From NCBI RefSeq assembly GCF_042650605.1, contig NZ_JBHSBN010000004.1, forward strand, positions 62,001-126,000: 64,000 nucleotides of DNA, given 5' to 3'. The notes beneath the pieces are model-generated. The model worked only from the letters and a program-made list of their open reading frames with translations, made no database searches and was not told where the DNA came from. The position numbers were made by a program, and so were the translations under genes. Origin of the DNA: Micromonospora_J zhanjiangensis (GTDB lineage: Bacteria; Actinomycetota; Actinomycetes; Mycobacteriales; Micromonosporaceae). Shown here piece after piece: positions 34,729 to 43,429 of this stretch (the stretch's first letter is position 1; each line of letters starts with the position of its first letter).

Positions 34729-36192
34729 TTGTCTGAGGAACCGGGGACCAGAGCCCGGCCGGGTGCGCTCCGGCAACGCGTCCCGGCCGGGGCCGGCCAC
34801 CGGGGGGTTGTGCTGCCGTTGCTGTCGTCCGTGCCGGGGGTGGCCGAACCTGGACCGGTCCGGCCACGACGGACGGACGCTCGGTGGCGGCTGGTCGCGC
34901 TGTCGCTGCTGGTGGCCTGCGCCTGCGGGCCGTACCTGGTCGCCGGGCTGCGTACCGAACAGGCCAGCGTCTATCTCGTCTGCGGGGTGGGTCTCGTCTG
35001 CGGCTGGTGGCGTTCGACGCCGGCGGCCCCGAACGGACTGCTGGTGGTGTACCTGCTCGGGTTCGAGTTGGTGATCGCCCTGTTCGGCTGGTTGTTCCCC
35101 GCCCCGCCCACCCTGGAAATCGGCTGGGCCGACGAACCGCTGCGTGCCCTCGACAACTTGGTCATGCCCGGCGCCGTGCTGTTCGCCACCTGGATGTTGC
35201 TCGGCGCGTGGGTCGACCCCCGGCCCTACCTGCGCGCGGTCTGTGGCGTGATCGTCGCACTGGCCTGTGTCAACACCGGTCTCGCGTTCCTGTCCGTCAC
35301 GTTCGACCTGACTCCGTTGCTGCAGGGTTTCTGGGTTCAGGGCGAGCTCACGCCCTCGGTGGCAGCGCTGGCGTTAAGCACCGGCCGCTACGGCGGGATC
35401 TTCAATCAGCCGGCCGAGGGCGGTCATTTCTACAGCATCGCCCTGCTCTCGCTCATCTACCTGTTCCACCGTCGGCCGTGGTGGCTGGCCGCGGCCGCCG
35501 CCGTCGTCATCCTCGGTGGAACCCTGGGCGCGTCGAAGACCTTTCTTCTCGGCGGACTGCCGGTCGGGGTATGGCAGATTCTCCGGACGGCCGGTCGGCG
35601 ACCCACCTGGTGGCTCGGCGCGGCGGGGGTCGGCTCCGTGGTCTACGGGCTGCTGAGGGTGGCCGCCGGACACGGTGTGAACTGGAACGGGCTCGGCGTC
35701 CTCGCCACCTACTTCGCGCCCGCCGACGACGCGGACCTGGTCCACCTCTATTCGGCGGGCCGGTTCGGTGACCACGCCGCCCTGTACGACGTGACGATCG
35801 CGATTCTCAAGACGTCGCCCTGGACGGGCTACGGACTGAACGGGGTCGGCTGGCCGTACGACAGCGCCTGGCTCGGTGCCTTTGCCGTGGGGGGTCTGCT
35901 GGGAGTGTTCGCCTATACCGCGGTCCTCTGCGTGCTGCTGTGGAGTTGGTGGAGACGGCGTCCTTCGTCGGACCCGAACATGTCCCGGCTCGCGGGCGGA
36001 CTCGTGCTGGTGACGATCACCTCGTCCCTCGGTTACCCGGCACTGTCCGGGAACCGGGCCGCCACTCCCATGTGGGTGTTGTTCGCGCTCCTGTTGTTGA
36101 GCAGGCGGATCGGGTCGCGGGACGGACGCCGCGACCCGGGCGAAGCCGAAGCGCGGATAAAATTTACGAATTACGGTGTTTCGTCACCCTGA
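34729..36192 (+). CDS. Wzy/O-antigen-ligase-like polytopic membrane protein
   Basis: The 487-residue protein has about ten hydrophobic segments from residue 50 to 470, including WRLVALSLLVACACGPYLV, GLLVVYLLGFELVIALFGWL, LRAVCGVIVALACVNTGLAF, WLAAAAAVVILGGTLGA and GLVLVTITSSLGYPAL. A large loop around residues 300-360 carries HLYSAGRFGDHAALYDVTIAIL and WTGYGLNGVG, the pattern of repeat-unit polymerases and ligases. Such proteins join lipid-linked repeat units outside the membrane. The start is a TTG at 34729 with GAGGAG eight bases before it. The last 15 codons (RIKFTNYGVSSP) are AT-rich compared with the rest of the cluster. Confidence 0.8.
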   Translation: MSEEPGTRARPGALRQRVPAGAGHRGVVLPLLSSVPGVAEPGPVRPRRTDARWRLVALSLLVACACGPYLVAGLRTEQASVYLVCGVGLVCGWWRSTPAAPNGLLVVYLLGFELVIALFGWLFPAPPTLEIGWADEPLRALDNLVMPGAVLFATWMLLGAWVDPRPYLRAVCGVIVALACVNTGLAFLSVTFDLTPLLQGFWVQGELTPSVAALALSTGRYGGIFNQPAEGGHFYSIALLSLIYLFHRRPWWLAAAAAVVILGGTLGASKTFLLGGLPVGVWQILRTAGRRPTWWLGAAGVGSVVYGLLRVAAGHGVNWNGLGVLATYFAPADDADLVHLYSAGRFGDHAALYDVTIAILKTSPWTGYGLNGVGWPYDSAWLGAFAVGGLLGVFAYTAVLCVLLWSWWRRRPSSDPNMSRLAGGLVLVTITSSLGYPALSGNRAATPMWVLFALLLLSRRIGSRDGRRDPGEAEARIKFTNYGVSSP

Positions 36193-36216
36193 ATCGCTTC
36201 TGTCGTTGGCCAGTTC

Positions 36217-37512
36217 ATGCGGTTGCTTTCCGGTAGAGCGTCGAACGGACCTGAATCAACCCCGATGCTCGGTTCTGCTCCTCCGACAACCCCGGACCCC
36301 ATTCGCACCGAGCCGACCCACCCGGCGGCTGACCGCTCGTTACGAGCGCTGGTCATGTGTGCGGCCTTCGAACCGGGATTCCGGGCCGGCGGCCCGATCC
36401 GGTCGATGGTCGGCCTACTCGAGGCGATATCCGATCGGGTGGACCTTTCGCTGGTCACCCGCGACCGGGACATCGGGTCGTCCGAACCGTACCCGGTGCG
36501 GTCCGGACAGTGGATCAAACGGGGCCGGTCGCGGGTGTTCTACCTGGACGGAGGCAGTCTGCGGCAGTGGCTGCGGCTGTGGCGGGAGCTGCGCAGCACC
36601 CCGTTCGACGTGCTCTACGTCAACAGCCTGCTGGGGCTCCCGTTCAGCATCCTGCCGGTGCTCGCCGTGCGGTGTGGGCTGTTGCGGGTTCGCCGGGTGC
36701 TGCTGGCACCCAGAGGAGAACTCGATCGTGGCGCGTTGCGCATCAAGGCTGGGAAGAAGCGGCTGTTCCTGCGCTGCTACCGGCCGGTGCTGCGCGGGGT
36801 GGACCTCGTCTGGCACGCCAGCAGCACGCGTGAGGCGGACGACGTCCGACGATGGCTCCCCACGGCCCGGATAATGGTGGTTCCGAACAACACGGCCCTG
36901 CCCCGAGAGCCGCTGCCGGCCGTCCCGCCGGAGGACGGGCCGGCGCGGTTGGTGTTCATCAGCCGAGTGCACCCGAAGAAGAATCTCCAGCTGATCATCA
37001 CGGCGTTGGCGGCGGTGTCGATTCCGGTGACCTTCGACATCTACGGCCCGCTGGAGGACGCCGCGTACTGGGCCGGCTGTCAACGATCGTGTCGGGAACT
37101 ACCGCCCCAGGTGCGGGTCCGGTACCGCGGGGAAGTGCCGCTGAGCCAGGTGCGGGACACCTTCGCCCGGTACGACGCCTTCGTCTTCCCCACCTTCGGG
37201 GAGAACTTCGGGCACGTCATTCCCGAGGCGCTGTCGTCGTCCTGCCCGGTCATCTGCTCGGCCGAGACGCCGTGGAGCGAGGTGATCACCAGTGGTGGCG
37301 GCGCCGTGTTGACCGAGTCGACTCCGGCCGCGCTGGCTCGGGAGATCGTCCGGGTGGCCGGAAGGAACGCGACGGACCGGCTACGTGCCAAACAGGCGGC
37401 GGGAGCGGCCTACGCACGGTGGCGCGCCGAACCACGGAACAACGCCAACGTTCTCGATGAGTTCCGGACGGCGGCAGATCCGGTCAGCGCCACCGGTGTG
37501 GTTCGGCCGTGA
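36217..37512 (+). CDS. GT4-type glycosyltransferase
   Basis: The 431-residue protein is a GT-B enzyme. SLRALVMCAAFEPGFRAGGPIRSMVGLLEAI opens the acceptor domain with the glycine-rich G-G-P loop common in EPS transferases. The donor domain shows RLVFISRVHPKKNLQLIITALA, then TFDIYGPLEDAAYW, AFVFPTFGENFGHVIPEALSSSCPVICS. Its best functional guess is transfer of one sugar in the repeat unit; relatives include the colanic-acid WcaL/WcaI group. The ATG at 36217 leaves a ~35-residue polar leader, so an internal start is possible. The GTG of capE overlaps its stop by four bases. Confidence 0.85.
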   Translation: MRLLSGRASNGPESTPMLGSAPPTTPDPIRTEPTHPAADRSLRALVMCAAFEPGFRAGGPIRSMVGLLEAISDRVDLSLVTRDRDIGSSEPYPVRSGQWIKRGRSRVFYLDGGSLRQWLRLWRELRSTPFDVLYVNSLLGLPFSILPVLAVRCGLLRVRRVLLAPRGELDRGALRIKAGKKRLFLRCYRPVLRGVDLVWHASSTREADDVRRWLPTARIMVVPNNTALPREPLPAVPPEDGPARLVFISRVHPKKNLQLIITALAAVSIPVTFDIYGPLEDAAYWAGCQRSCRELPPQVRVRYRGEVPLSQVRDTFARYDAFVFPTFGENFGHVIPEALSSSCPVICSAETPWSEVITSGGGAVLTESTPAALAREIVRVAGRNATDRLRAKQAAGAAYARWRAEPRNNANVLDEFRTAADPVSATGVVRP

Positions 37513-38546
37513 CCGACCCGCTCGCCGGCCGCCGGGTGTTGATCACCGGCGGGACCGGTTCCTTCGGACAGACCATGACGCGCCGGTTGCTCGACCGGGA
37601 CGTGGCCGAGGTTCGAGTGCTCAGCCGGGACGAGGCGAAGCAGGACGACATGCGTCGCCGGCTCGGTGACGATCGGGTGCGCTACCACGTCGGTGACGTC
37701 CGGGACGTCGACACGGCGCTGCGGGCGACCCGCGGCATCGACCACGTCTTCCACGCCGCAGCCCTCAAACAGGTGCCGTCGTGCGAGTTCTTCCCCCTCG
37801 AGGCGGTCCGCACCAACGTGCTGGGCAGTGCCAACGTCGTCGAGGCGGCCGCGCGCAGCGAGGTGCGGTCGGTGGTGGTCCTCAGCACCGACAAGGCCGT
37901 CTACCCGGTCAACGCGATGGGCATCAGCAAGGCCCTGATGGAGAAGGTGATCCAGGCGCACGCCCGGAACAACCCGGGCAGCCGGACCACCGTCTGCTGC
38001 GTCCGGTACGGGAACGTGATGTACTCCCGGGGCTCGGTGATCCCGCTCTTCGTGGAGCAGATCAGGGGCGGCCGGGCATTGACGGTGACCGACCCGCACA
38101 TGACCCGGTTTCTGATGTCCCTGGCCGATTCGGTGGACCTGGTGGAGCATGCCTTCACCCACGCCCGACCCGGCGACGTGTTCATCCGCAAGGCGCCGGC
38201 GTGCACCGTACGGAACCTCGCCGAGGCGGTCTGTCAGCTGTTCGACGTGCCCGCCAAGATCGACGTCATCGGCATCCGGCACGGCGAGAAGCGGGACGAG
38301 ACGCTGGCCAGCCGGGAGGAGTTGGCGCAGGCAGACGACTTCGGTGACTTCTTCCGGGTGCCGGTGGACGCCCGCGACCTGAACTACGCGCTCTATGTCA
38401 GCGAGGGCGAGACCGAGGTGGTGGCGGCGACGGACTTCACCTCCGCCAACGCCCGCCGGCTCGCCGTACCCGAAATAATCGAGCTGCTCCGGGGCCTGCC
38501 GGAGCTGCGGGCGGAGCTGGCGCGGTGGGGATCGGTGCCGGCATGA
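37509..38546 (+). CDS. capE: UDP-GlcNAc C4,6-dehydratase/C5-epimerase (CapE/WbjB type)
   Basis: The 345-residue soluble SDR enzyme catalyses the first step of UDP-L-FucNAc synthesis. The glycine loop is RRVLITGGTGSFGQTMTRRLLD. VFHAAALKQVPSCEFFPLEAV and the active-site region VVLSTDKAVYPVNAMGISKALMEKV match S. aureus CapE and P. aeruginosa WbjB closely. They also distinguish it from the membrane PglF type at 28295. RYGNVMYSRGSVIPLFVEQI and GEKRDETLASREE follow as in that family. The GTG at 37509 overlaps the upstream stop (GTGA), and its own stop overlaps the capF start (ATGA), so the pathway genes are translationally coupled. Confidence 0.93.
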   Translation: MTDPLAGRRVLITGGTGSFGQTMTRRLLDRDVAEVRVLSRDEAKQDDMRRRLGDDRVRYHVGDVRDVDTALRATRGIDHVFHAAALKQVPSCEFFPLEAVRTNVLGSANVVEAAARSEVRSVVVLSTDKAVYPVNAMGISKALMEKVIQAHARNNPGSRTTVCCVRYGNVMYSRGSVIPLFVEQIRGGRALTVTDPHMTRFLMSLADSVDLVEHAFTHARPGDVFIRKAPACTVRNLAEAVCQLFDVPAKIDVIGIRHGEKRDETLASREELAQADDFGDFFRVPVDARDLNYALYVSEGETEVVAATDFTSANARRLAVPEIIELLRGLPELRAELARWGSVPA

Positions 38547-39670
38547 CGCGACTGGCCCTCACCGGTGCCGACGGCTTTCTCGGTTGGCACGTCCGGGTCC
38601 TGATCCGCGTGCTCGGCTGGCCCGAGCCGGCCGTCGTCGGCCGCGCGGACCTGGCCGACGCGGACCGCTTCGCCGCCGTGGTGGATGGCGCGGACCGGCT
38701 ACTGCACCTGGCCGGAGTCAACCGGGGCGATCCGTCCGACGTCGCCGTCGGCAACGTCGAACTCGCCGCCGCGGTGACCCGCGGCATGCGTCGATGCCGG
38801 CGCCCGCCGGGCCGCATCGCCTTCGCGAACTCGGTGCAGGCCGGCAACGGCACCCCGTACGGGGACGCGAAGGCCGCGGCGGCGGTGGCCCTGGCCAGCG
38901 TCGGCGAGCTGGACGACGTGCGGCTGCCCAACCTGTACGGCGAACACGGTCGCCCGTTCTACAACTCGGTGGTGGCGACCTACTGCCGGGTGCTCGCCGA
39001 CGGCGGTCGGCCCGAGGTGCACACCGACCGCGAGCTGGCGCTGGTGCACGTGACCGACGCCGCGGCCCGGCTGATCGGCGCCCCGGACGGCGGCTCGTGG
39101 GACGCCACGATGCCCGAACTCCGGATCGGCGTGCGGGAACTGGCGGACCTGCTGGCCGCCGTCGCGGCGGGCTACCGCGCCGGTGACCTCCCGCCGTTGC
39201 CCGATCGGCACGCCGTCCGGTTGTTCAACACCTACCGCTCACACTGTTTCCCGGCGCACTACCCGTTGCCGCTCGTCCGCCGCACCGATCCGCGTGGCGA
39301 CCTGGTCGAGGTGGTCAGGGCGGGCAGGGGCAGCGGGCAGACGTTCTGTTCCACCAGCCGGCCCGGCGTCGTCCGCGGTGAACACTTCCACCTGGCCAAG
39401 GTCGAGCGTTTCGTGGTGCTCCGCGGCACCGCGGAGATCGCCCTGCGGCGCGTCGCACACACCCCGGACGTCATCCGGTTCGCCGTCGACGGCGACGCGC
39501 CCGTGCTGGTCGACATGCCGACGATGTGGTCACACCGTCTGGTCAACACCGGTCCCGGCGAGCTGCTGACGCTGTTCTGGACGAACGATCTGTTCGACCC
39601 GGACCGTCCCGACACCTACCCCGAGCCAGTCGAGTCCGGGACGCGGCAGACCGTGGGGGCGCCCGGATGA
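38543..39670 (+). CDS. capF: CapF/WbjC-type 4-reductase with C-terminal cupin
   Basis: The 375-residue bifunctional protein catalyses the second step to UDP-L-FucNAc. An N-terminal SDR reductase domain (RLALTGADGFLGWHVRVL; about 1-240) joins a C-terminal cupin. The cupin part is seen in GVVRGEHFHLAKVERFVVLRGTAEIALRR, with the histidine/glutamate metal ligands, and in PTMWSHRLVNTGPGELLTLFW. The LFNTYRS linker and the TDPRGDLVEVVRA start of the cupin are characteristic of CapF. It is coupled by ATGA overlaps on both sides, to capE and to the glycosyltransferase. The SDR active-site region is altered: PYGDAKAAAAVAL keeps Y and K but is Ala-rich, as is usual in the family. Confidence 0.92.
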   Translation: MTRLALTGADGFLGWHVRVLIRVLGWPEPAVVGRADLADADRFAAVVDGADRLLHLAGVNRGDPSDVAVGNVELAAAVTRGMRRCRRPPGRIAFANSVQAGNGTPYGDAKAAAAVALASVGELDDVRLPNLYGEHGRPFYNSVVATYCRVLADGGRPEVHTDRELALVHVTDAAARLIGAPDGGSWDATMPELRIGVRELADLLAAVAAGYRAGDLPPLPDRHAVRLFNTYRSHCFPAHYPLPLVRRTDPRGDLVEVVRAGRGSGQTFCSTSRPGVVRGEHFHLAKVERFVVLRGTAEIALRRVAHTPDVIRFAVDGDAPVLVDMPTMWSHRLVNTGPGELLTLFWTNDLFDPDRPDTYPEPVESGTRQTVGAPG

Positions 39671-40902
39671 GGATCGGACTGATCAGCCAGTGGTTCCCGC
39701 CGGAGGCGAGCTTCATCACCGGGAATCTCGCCACCGGCCTCGCCGGGCGCGACCACGACGTGCGGGTGCTGACCACGTTTCCCAGCTATCCGCAGGGCCG
39801 GACCTATCCCGGCTACCGGCAGCGGTGGAACGACCGGACCGTCCACGGCGGCGCCCTGGTACGCCGGGTACCCGCCTACCCGAGCCGCGACCGCTCCGCC
39901 GTCCGGCGCGTCGCGAGTTACCTGTCCTTCGGCGCGAGCAGCGCCGCGGCCGGCGTCCGCTACCTGGCCCGACGGGACGTCAACTACGTGTATCTCAGCC
40001 CGCCCACGGCGGCGGTCGGGGCGGTGCTGACCCGTGCCCTGCACCGCGTCCCGTACGTCCTGCACGTCCAGGATCCCTGGCCGGAGTCGGTCGTGCACTC
40101 CGGCATGGTGCCCGGCGGCAGAGCCGGGAGCGTGCTCGGGAGCGCGATCGCGAGCGTGGTGCGTCGGCTCTACCGGTCGGCCGCCGCCATCGTGGTGATC
40201 TCTCCCGCGATGGCGGAGATGGTGATCGCGGCCGGCGCCGATCCGGCGCGGGTACGGGTGCTGTTGAACTGGACCGACGAGCGGTTGTACCGACCGGTGC
40301 CGCGGACCGCGGCCGCCCGCGCGGAACTCGGCCACCCCGGTCGGTGCACCGTCCTGTACGCCGGCAACATCGGGCCGGTGCAGCGGCTGGAAACCGCCGT
40401 CCGGGCGGCCGCCGCCGTACCGGACCGGATGGATCTGGTGCTGATGGGATCGGGTGTGGCGGAGCACGCCGTCCGACGGTTGGTGGACGAACTCGCCGCG
40501 CCGAACGTACGGATCCTGCCGCGCCGACCGGCCGCGGCGATGGCAGGGCTGTACGCCGCGGCCGACTACCTGTTGGTCTGCCTGCGCGACGCGCCAGGAT
40601 TGCGCGGCACGGTGCCGTCCAAGCTGCAGGCCGCGTTGGCCTGCGGGGCGCCGGTGATCGTGTCGGCCGGCGGCGACGCCGCCAAGCTGACCCGGTCGGC
40701 CGGTGTCGGGTTCGTCTGCCCACCGGAGGACTGGCGGACGCTCGCCGAGCAGTTCGCCGCCGCCGCGGACCTCCCGCCGCAGGCCCGGGCGGAGATGGGG
40801 GAACGGGCCCGCCGGACGTACCTCGAACGGATGTCGCTGCGCAGTGGACTCGACCAGTTCGAGGACATCCTGGCGAAGGTGGCCGGGATGGGTGCGCCGT
40901 GA
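39667..40902 (+). CDS. WbuB-like L-FucNAc glycosyltransferase
   Basis: The 411-residue GT4 enzyme begins MRIGLISQWFPPEASFITGNLATGL, the N-terminal loop of the WbuB group. Its donor domain has CTVLYAGNIGPVQRLETAVRAA and YLLVCLRDAPGLRGTVPSKLQAALACGAPVIVS, again as in WbuB homologues (E. coli O26 L-FucNAc transferase). It also contains VLHVQDPWPESVVHSGMV and VLLNWTDERLYRP, signature segments of that family. It is embedded in the capE-capF-x-capG block through ATGA and GTGA overlaps, which strongly supports use of UDP-L-FucNAc as donor. The acceptor sugar is unknown. Confidence 0.88.
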   Translation: MRIGLISQWFPPEASFITGNLATGLAGRDHDVRVLTTFPSYPQGRTYPGYRQRWNDRTVHGGALVRRVPAYPSRDRSAVRRVASYLSFGASSAAAGVRYLARRDVNYVYLSPPTAAVGAVLTRALHRVPYVLHVQDPWPESVVHSGMVPGGRAGSVLGSAIASVVRRLYRSAAAIVVISPAMAEMVIAAGADPARVRVLLNWTDERLYRPVPRTAAARAELGHPGRCTVLYAGNIGPVQRLETAVRAAAAVPDRMDLVLMGSGVAEHAVRRLVDELAAPNVRILPRRPAAAMAGLYAAADYLLVCLRDAPGLRGTVPSKLQAALACGAPVIVSAGGDAAKLTRSAGVGFVCPPEDWRTLAEQFAAAADLPPQARAEMGERARRTYLERMSLRSGLDQFEDILAKVAGMGAP

Positions 40903-42041
40903 CCCGGGTGATGACCGTGGTCGGTACCCGACCAGAGATCATCCGGCTGTCCCGGGTCATCGCCCGCTTGGACGACACCGTCGACCACGTGCTGGTGCAC
41001 ACCGGCCAGAACTGGGATCCGACCCTGTCGGACGTCTTCTTCCGGGATCTCCGGCTGCGGCAGCCGGACCGGTTCCTCCGGGTCGAGACCACCTCCCTGG
41101 CCCGGGTGCTGGGCGGAGTCCTGGTGGGTGTGGAGGAGGCGATCGACGAGTCGCGTCCGGACGCGTTGCTGGTGCTGGGGGACACCAACAGTTGCATCGC
41201 GGCGCTGATCGCCCGGCGGATGCGGGTTCCCGTCTATCATATGGAGGCCGGCAACCGGTGCTTCGACCTCAACGTGCCGGAGGAGACCAACCGCCGGCTG
41301 GTCGACCACGTGGCCGACTTCAACCTGGTCTACACCGAACACGCCCGACGCAACCTGCTCGCCGAAGGGCTGCACCCACGCCGCATCCTGCACACCGGCT
41401 CGCCGATGCGCGAGGTGCTCGACCATTACCGACCCGACGTCGAACGGTCCACGGTCCTCGACCAACTCGGCCTCCAACCGGACGGTTACTTCCTGGTCAG
41501 CGCGCACCGGGAGGAGAACGTCGACGACACGGCCCGGTTGAACCGGCTGCTGGACTGCCTGCGGGCGGTCCACCGCCGATGGGGCCTGCCGGTGCTGGTG
41601 TCGGCGCATCCCCGGACGCGCAAGCGGTTGGAGGCGCTGGCACCCGATCCGACCACGCTGTCCGGGATCTCGTTCCACGAGCCGTTCGGCCTGCTGGACT
41701 ACGTACGGCTGCAGTCGCGGGCCCGGTGCACGCTGTCCGACAGCGGCACCATCAGCGAGGAGGCGGCGATCATCGGTTTCCCCGCGGTCACGCTGCGCGA
41801 GTCGATCGAACGACCGGAGGCGCTGGACGTCGGCGGCATCGTCATGACCGGCCTGGACCCGCAGGGGGTGCTGGAAGCGGTCGAAGTCACCGTGCGCCAG
41901 GTGGCCGTGGACGGTGTCCCATGCCCGGCCGACTACCAGATACCGGACACGTCCCGTCGGGTGGTCGACTTCATCCTCTCCACGGTTCGGCGACACCATG
42001 ACTGGGCGGGCATCCGTCACCCGGTGGCGTCCTTACCGTAA
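40899..42041 (+). CDS. capG: UDP-N-acetyl sugar 2-epimerase (CapG/WbjD type)
   Basis: The 380-residue GT-B-like epimerase catalyses the last step, C2 epimerisation giving UDP-L-FucNAc. TVVGTRPEIIRLSRVIARLD is the nucleotide loop. YHMEAGNRCFDLNVPEETNRRLVDHVAD is the CapG-type signature that separates it from WecB, and it is followed by LVSAHREENVDD and CTLSDSGTISEEAAIIGFPAVTLRESIERPEAL. The GTG at 40899 overlaps the stop of the glycosyltransferase. Its end overlaps the convergent GNAT gene by nine bases, marking the end of the plus arm of the cluster. Together with capE and capF this is a complete UDP-L-FucNAc pathway from UDP-GlcNAc. Confidence 0.92.
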   Translation: MTRVMTVVGTRPEIIRLSRVIARLDDTVDHVLVHTGQNWDPTLSDVFFRDLRLRQPDRFLRVETTSLARVLGGVLVGVEEAIDESRPDALLVLGDTNSCIAALIARRMRVPVYHMEAGNRCFDLNVPEETNRRLVDHVADFNLVYTEHARRNLLAEGLHPRRILHTGSPMREVLDHYRPDVERSTVLDQLGLQPDGYFLVSAHREENVDDTARLNRLLDCLRAVHRRWGLPVLVSAHPRTRKRLEALAPDPTTLSGISFHEPFGLLDYVRLQSRARCTLSDSGTISEEAAIIGFPAVTLRESIERPEALDVGGIVMTGLDPQGVLEAVEVTVRQVAVDGVPCPADYQIPDTSRRVVDFILSTVRRHHDWAGIRHPVASLP

Positions 42042-42800
42042 CTGCTTCCGCATCCGGATGAAACGCGCGAACGGCTGGCCCGCCGTCGCGTCGGAGATGA
42101 TCCGGTAGGCCCGGAGCGGACGGTCCCGGATGGCCAACGCGCGGCTGACGACGACGGCGTCTGCGGCGGAGGCCGCGCGAACCCGGTCGCCGACCACCCG
42201 TACGGTCCGGATGCCGCCGTCGAGACCTCGGACCGAGCAGTCTCCGAAGCCGTACGCGTCGTGCTGGGCCCAGAGGCTCGCCCAGTCCACGATCAGAGTG
42301 ACGGCGGTGGCCGGCTGGTCATGCCCCGGGTGCGGCTCGTGCCAGCACCAGGCCGACAGCTCCGTGTCGGTGAACCCGTTCCGGCGGTAGAGCCGGTGCG
42401 CCGAGGCGTTGCCGAGCGAGACGTCCAACAGCATTGTGGCCAGGCGCAACCGGGTCGCGATCGCCTCCCCGTCAGCCAGGATCCTCGTCCCGATCCCACG
42501 GCCGCGATGGTCGTCGCGCACCGCCACACCGTTGAGGAACAGCGCATCGGGCAGGATCCGCCAATCGGCCACCGCGATCAGTTCGGTCCCCGCGGTCACG
42601 CCGCGCAGCAGCAGGCTCCGGTGTGCCGGAGGCGGCGTCAGCGCGCGGGCGAGGAAGGCGTCGTACCGTTCGGCGCCGTAGGCGACGAGCGGGCGACAGA
42701 CGCCGGGCACGCTGGCGGCGAGCAGGCCGGCCGCGTGTCGGAGCAGGTGTCGGTCGGGTGCCGACGTTCCGATCGCTACGTCGTCGATCAGCGGTGCCAC
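42033..42800 (-). CDS. GNAT-family acetyltransferase in the polysaccharide cluster
   Basis: The 255-residue protein has a central GNAT core. ALFLNGVAVRDDHRGRGIGTRIL is the acetyl-CoA loop (R-G-x-G-I/A), and LLDVSLGNASAHRLYRRNGF follows. An extra ~100-residue C-terminal beta-rich region (TAVTLIVDWASLWAQHDAYGFGDCSV) is not part of the basic fold. The GTG at 42800 overlaps the upstream sugar-phosphate transferase by 13 bases. By position it could acetylate the 4-amino sugar predicted from the dehydratase/aminotransferase pair, replacing the PglD-type hexapeptide enzyme, which is absent here (inference). A general GNAT function cannot be excluded. Confidence 0.75.
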   Translation of the reverse strand: MAPLIDDVAIGTSAPDRHLLRHAAGLLAASVPGVCRPLVAYGAERYDAFLARALTPPPAHRSLLLRGVTAGTELIAVADWRILPDALFLNGVAVRDDHRGRGIGTRILADGEAIATRLRLATMLLDVSLGNASAHRLYRRNGFTDTELSAWCWHEPHPGHDQPATAVTLIVDWASLWAQHDAYGFGDCSVRGLDGGIRTVRVVGDRVRAASAADAVVVSRALAIRDRPLRAYRIISDATAGQPFARFIRMRKQLR

Positions 42801-43423
42801 GCGGGCGCTCGTTCCTCGTCGAGATCGAGCATCAGCGCGGACGGGTCGCTCGCCACGCCACTGCCGAGCAGGGCCGCACGGGCGGTGCGGGCCAGAATCC
42901 TCAGGTCCAGCCAAAGGGATTGCTCGTCGACGTACCGCACGTCCAATGCGAGGCGCTCATTCCAGGGAAGATGGTTGCGGCCGTTGATCTGGGCCAGACC
43001 GGTGATCCCCGGGCGGACGGTGAAGCGGGCGAGTTCGGCCGGCGTGTACCAGGGGTCGTAGCGGGGCAGCAGCGGCCGGGGGCCGACCAGGCTCAGATCG
43101 CCGCGGAGAATGTTGACCAACTGTGGTAGTTCGTCGATGCTCCATCTGCGCAGGAACCGGCCGGCCCGCCCGCACCGCTCGCCATCTGGGAGTTGCCGTC
43201 CGTCCGGTGCCCGGTCCGGCCCCATGGTCCGCAACTTGTAGATCAGAAACCGACGCATCGCGTAACCGGTGCGTTCCTGCTTGAAGAAGACCGGCGCGCC
43301 CAGGCTTATTCGCACGAACGCCATCGCGGGCAACAACGCCGGGAGTGCGACGACGAGTAGCGCCGAGGCCACCCCGATGTCGACCGCACGTTTGATCGTT
43401 CGGGTGAAGGCATGGGAAGGCAT
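42788..43423 (-). CDS. undecaprenyl-phosphate sugar phosphotransferase (PglC-type)
   Basis: The 211-residue monotopic phosphoglycosyl transferase places the first sugar-1-phosphate on undecaprenyl phosphate. It is the minimal catalytic unit. The re-entrant hydrophobic helix VDIGVASALLVVALPALLPAMAFVRI (about 14-39) is followed by FFKQERTGYAMRRFLIYKLRTM, RRWSIDELPQLVNILRGDLSLVGPRP (Asp-Glu catalytic dyad) and FTVRPGITGLAQINGRN. Short PglC-type enzymes usually prefer UDP-diacetamido or 4-amino-6-deoxy sugars, while the long WbaP/WcaJ type uses galactose or glucose. This fits the dehydratase/aminotransferase pair in the same cluster. The ATG at 43423 lies 6 bases after the FemAB-like stop, so the three minus genes form one transcript. 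Confidence 0.93.
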   Translation of the reverse strand: MPSHAFTRTIKRAVDIGVASALLVVALPALLPAMAFVRISLGAPVFFKQERTGYAMRRFLIYKLRTMGPDRAPDGRQLPDGERCGRAGRFLRRWSIDELPQLVNILRGDLSLVGPRPLLPRYDPWYTPAELARFTVRPGITGLAQINGRNHLPWNERLALDVRYVDEQSLWLDLRILARTARAALLGSGVASDPSALMLDLDEERAPAWHR

Positions 43424-43429
43424 CGGCGA

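Noticed and set aside
36130..36216. AT-rich patch at the end of the Wzy-like gene as an insertion-sequence scar
   Set aside because: No inverted repeats or target duplication are visible, and the patch may simply be an internal promoter or the ribosome-site region of the next gene.
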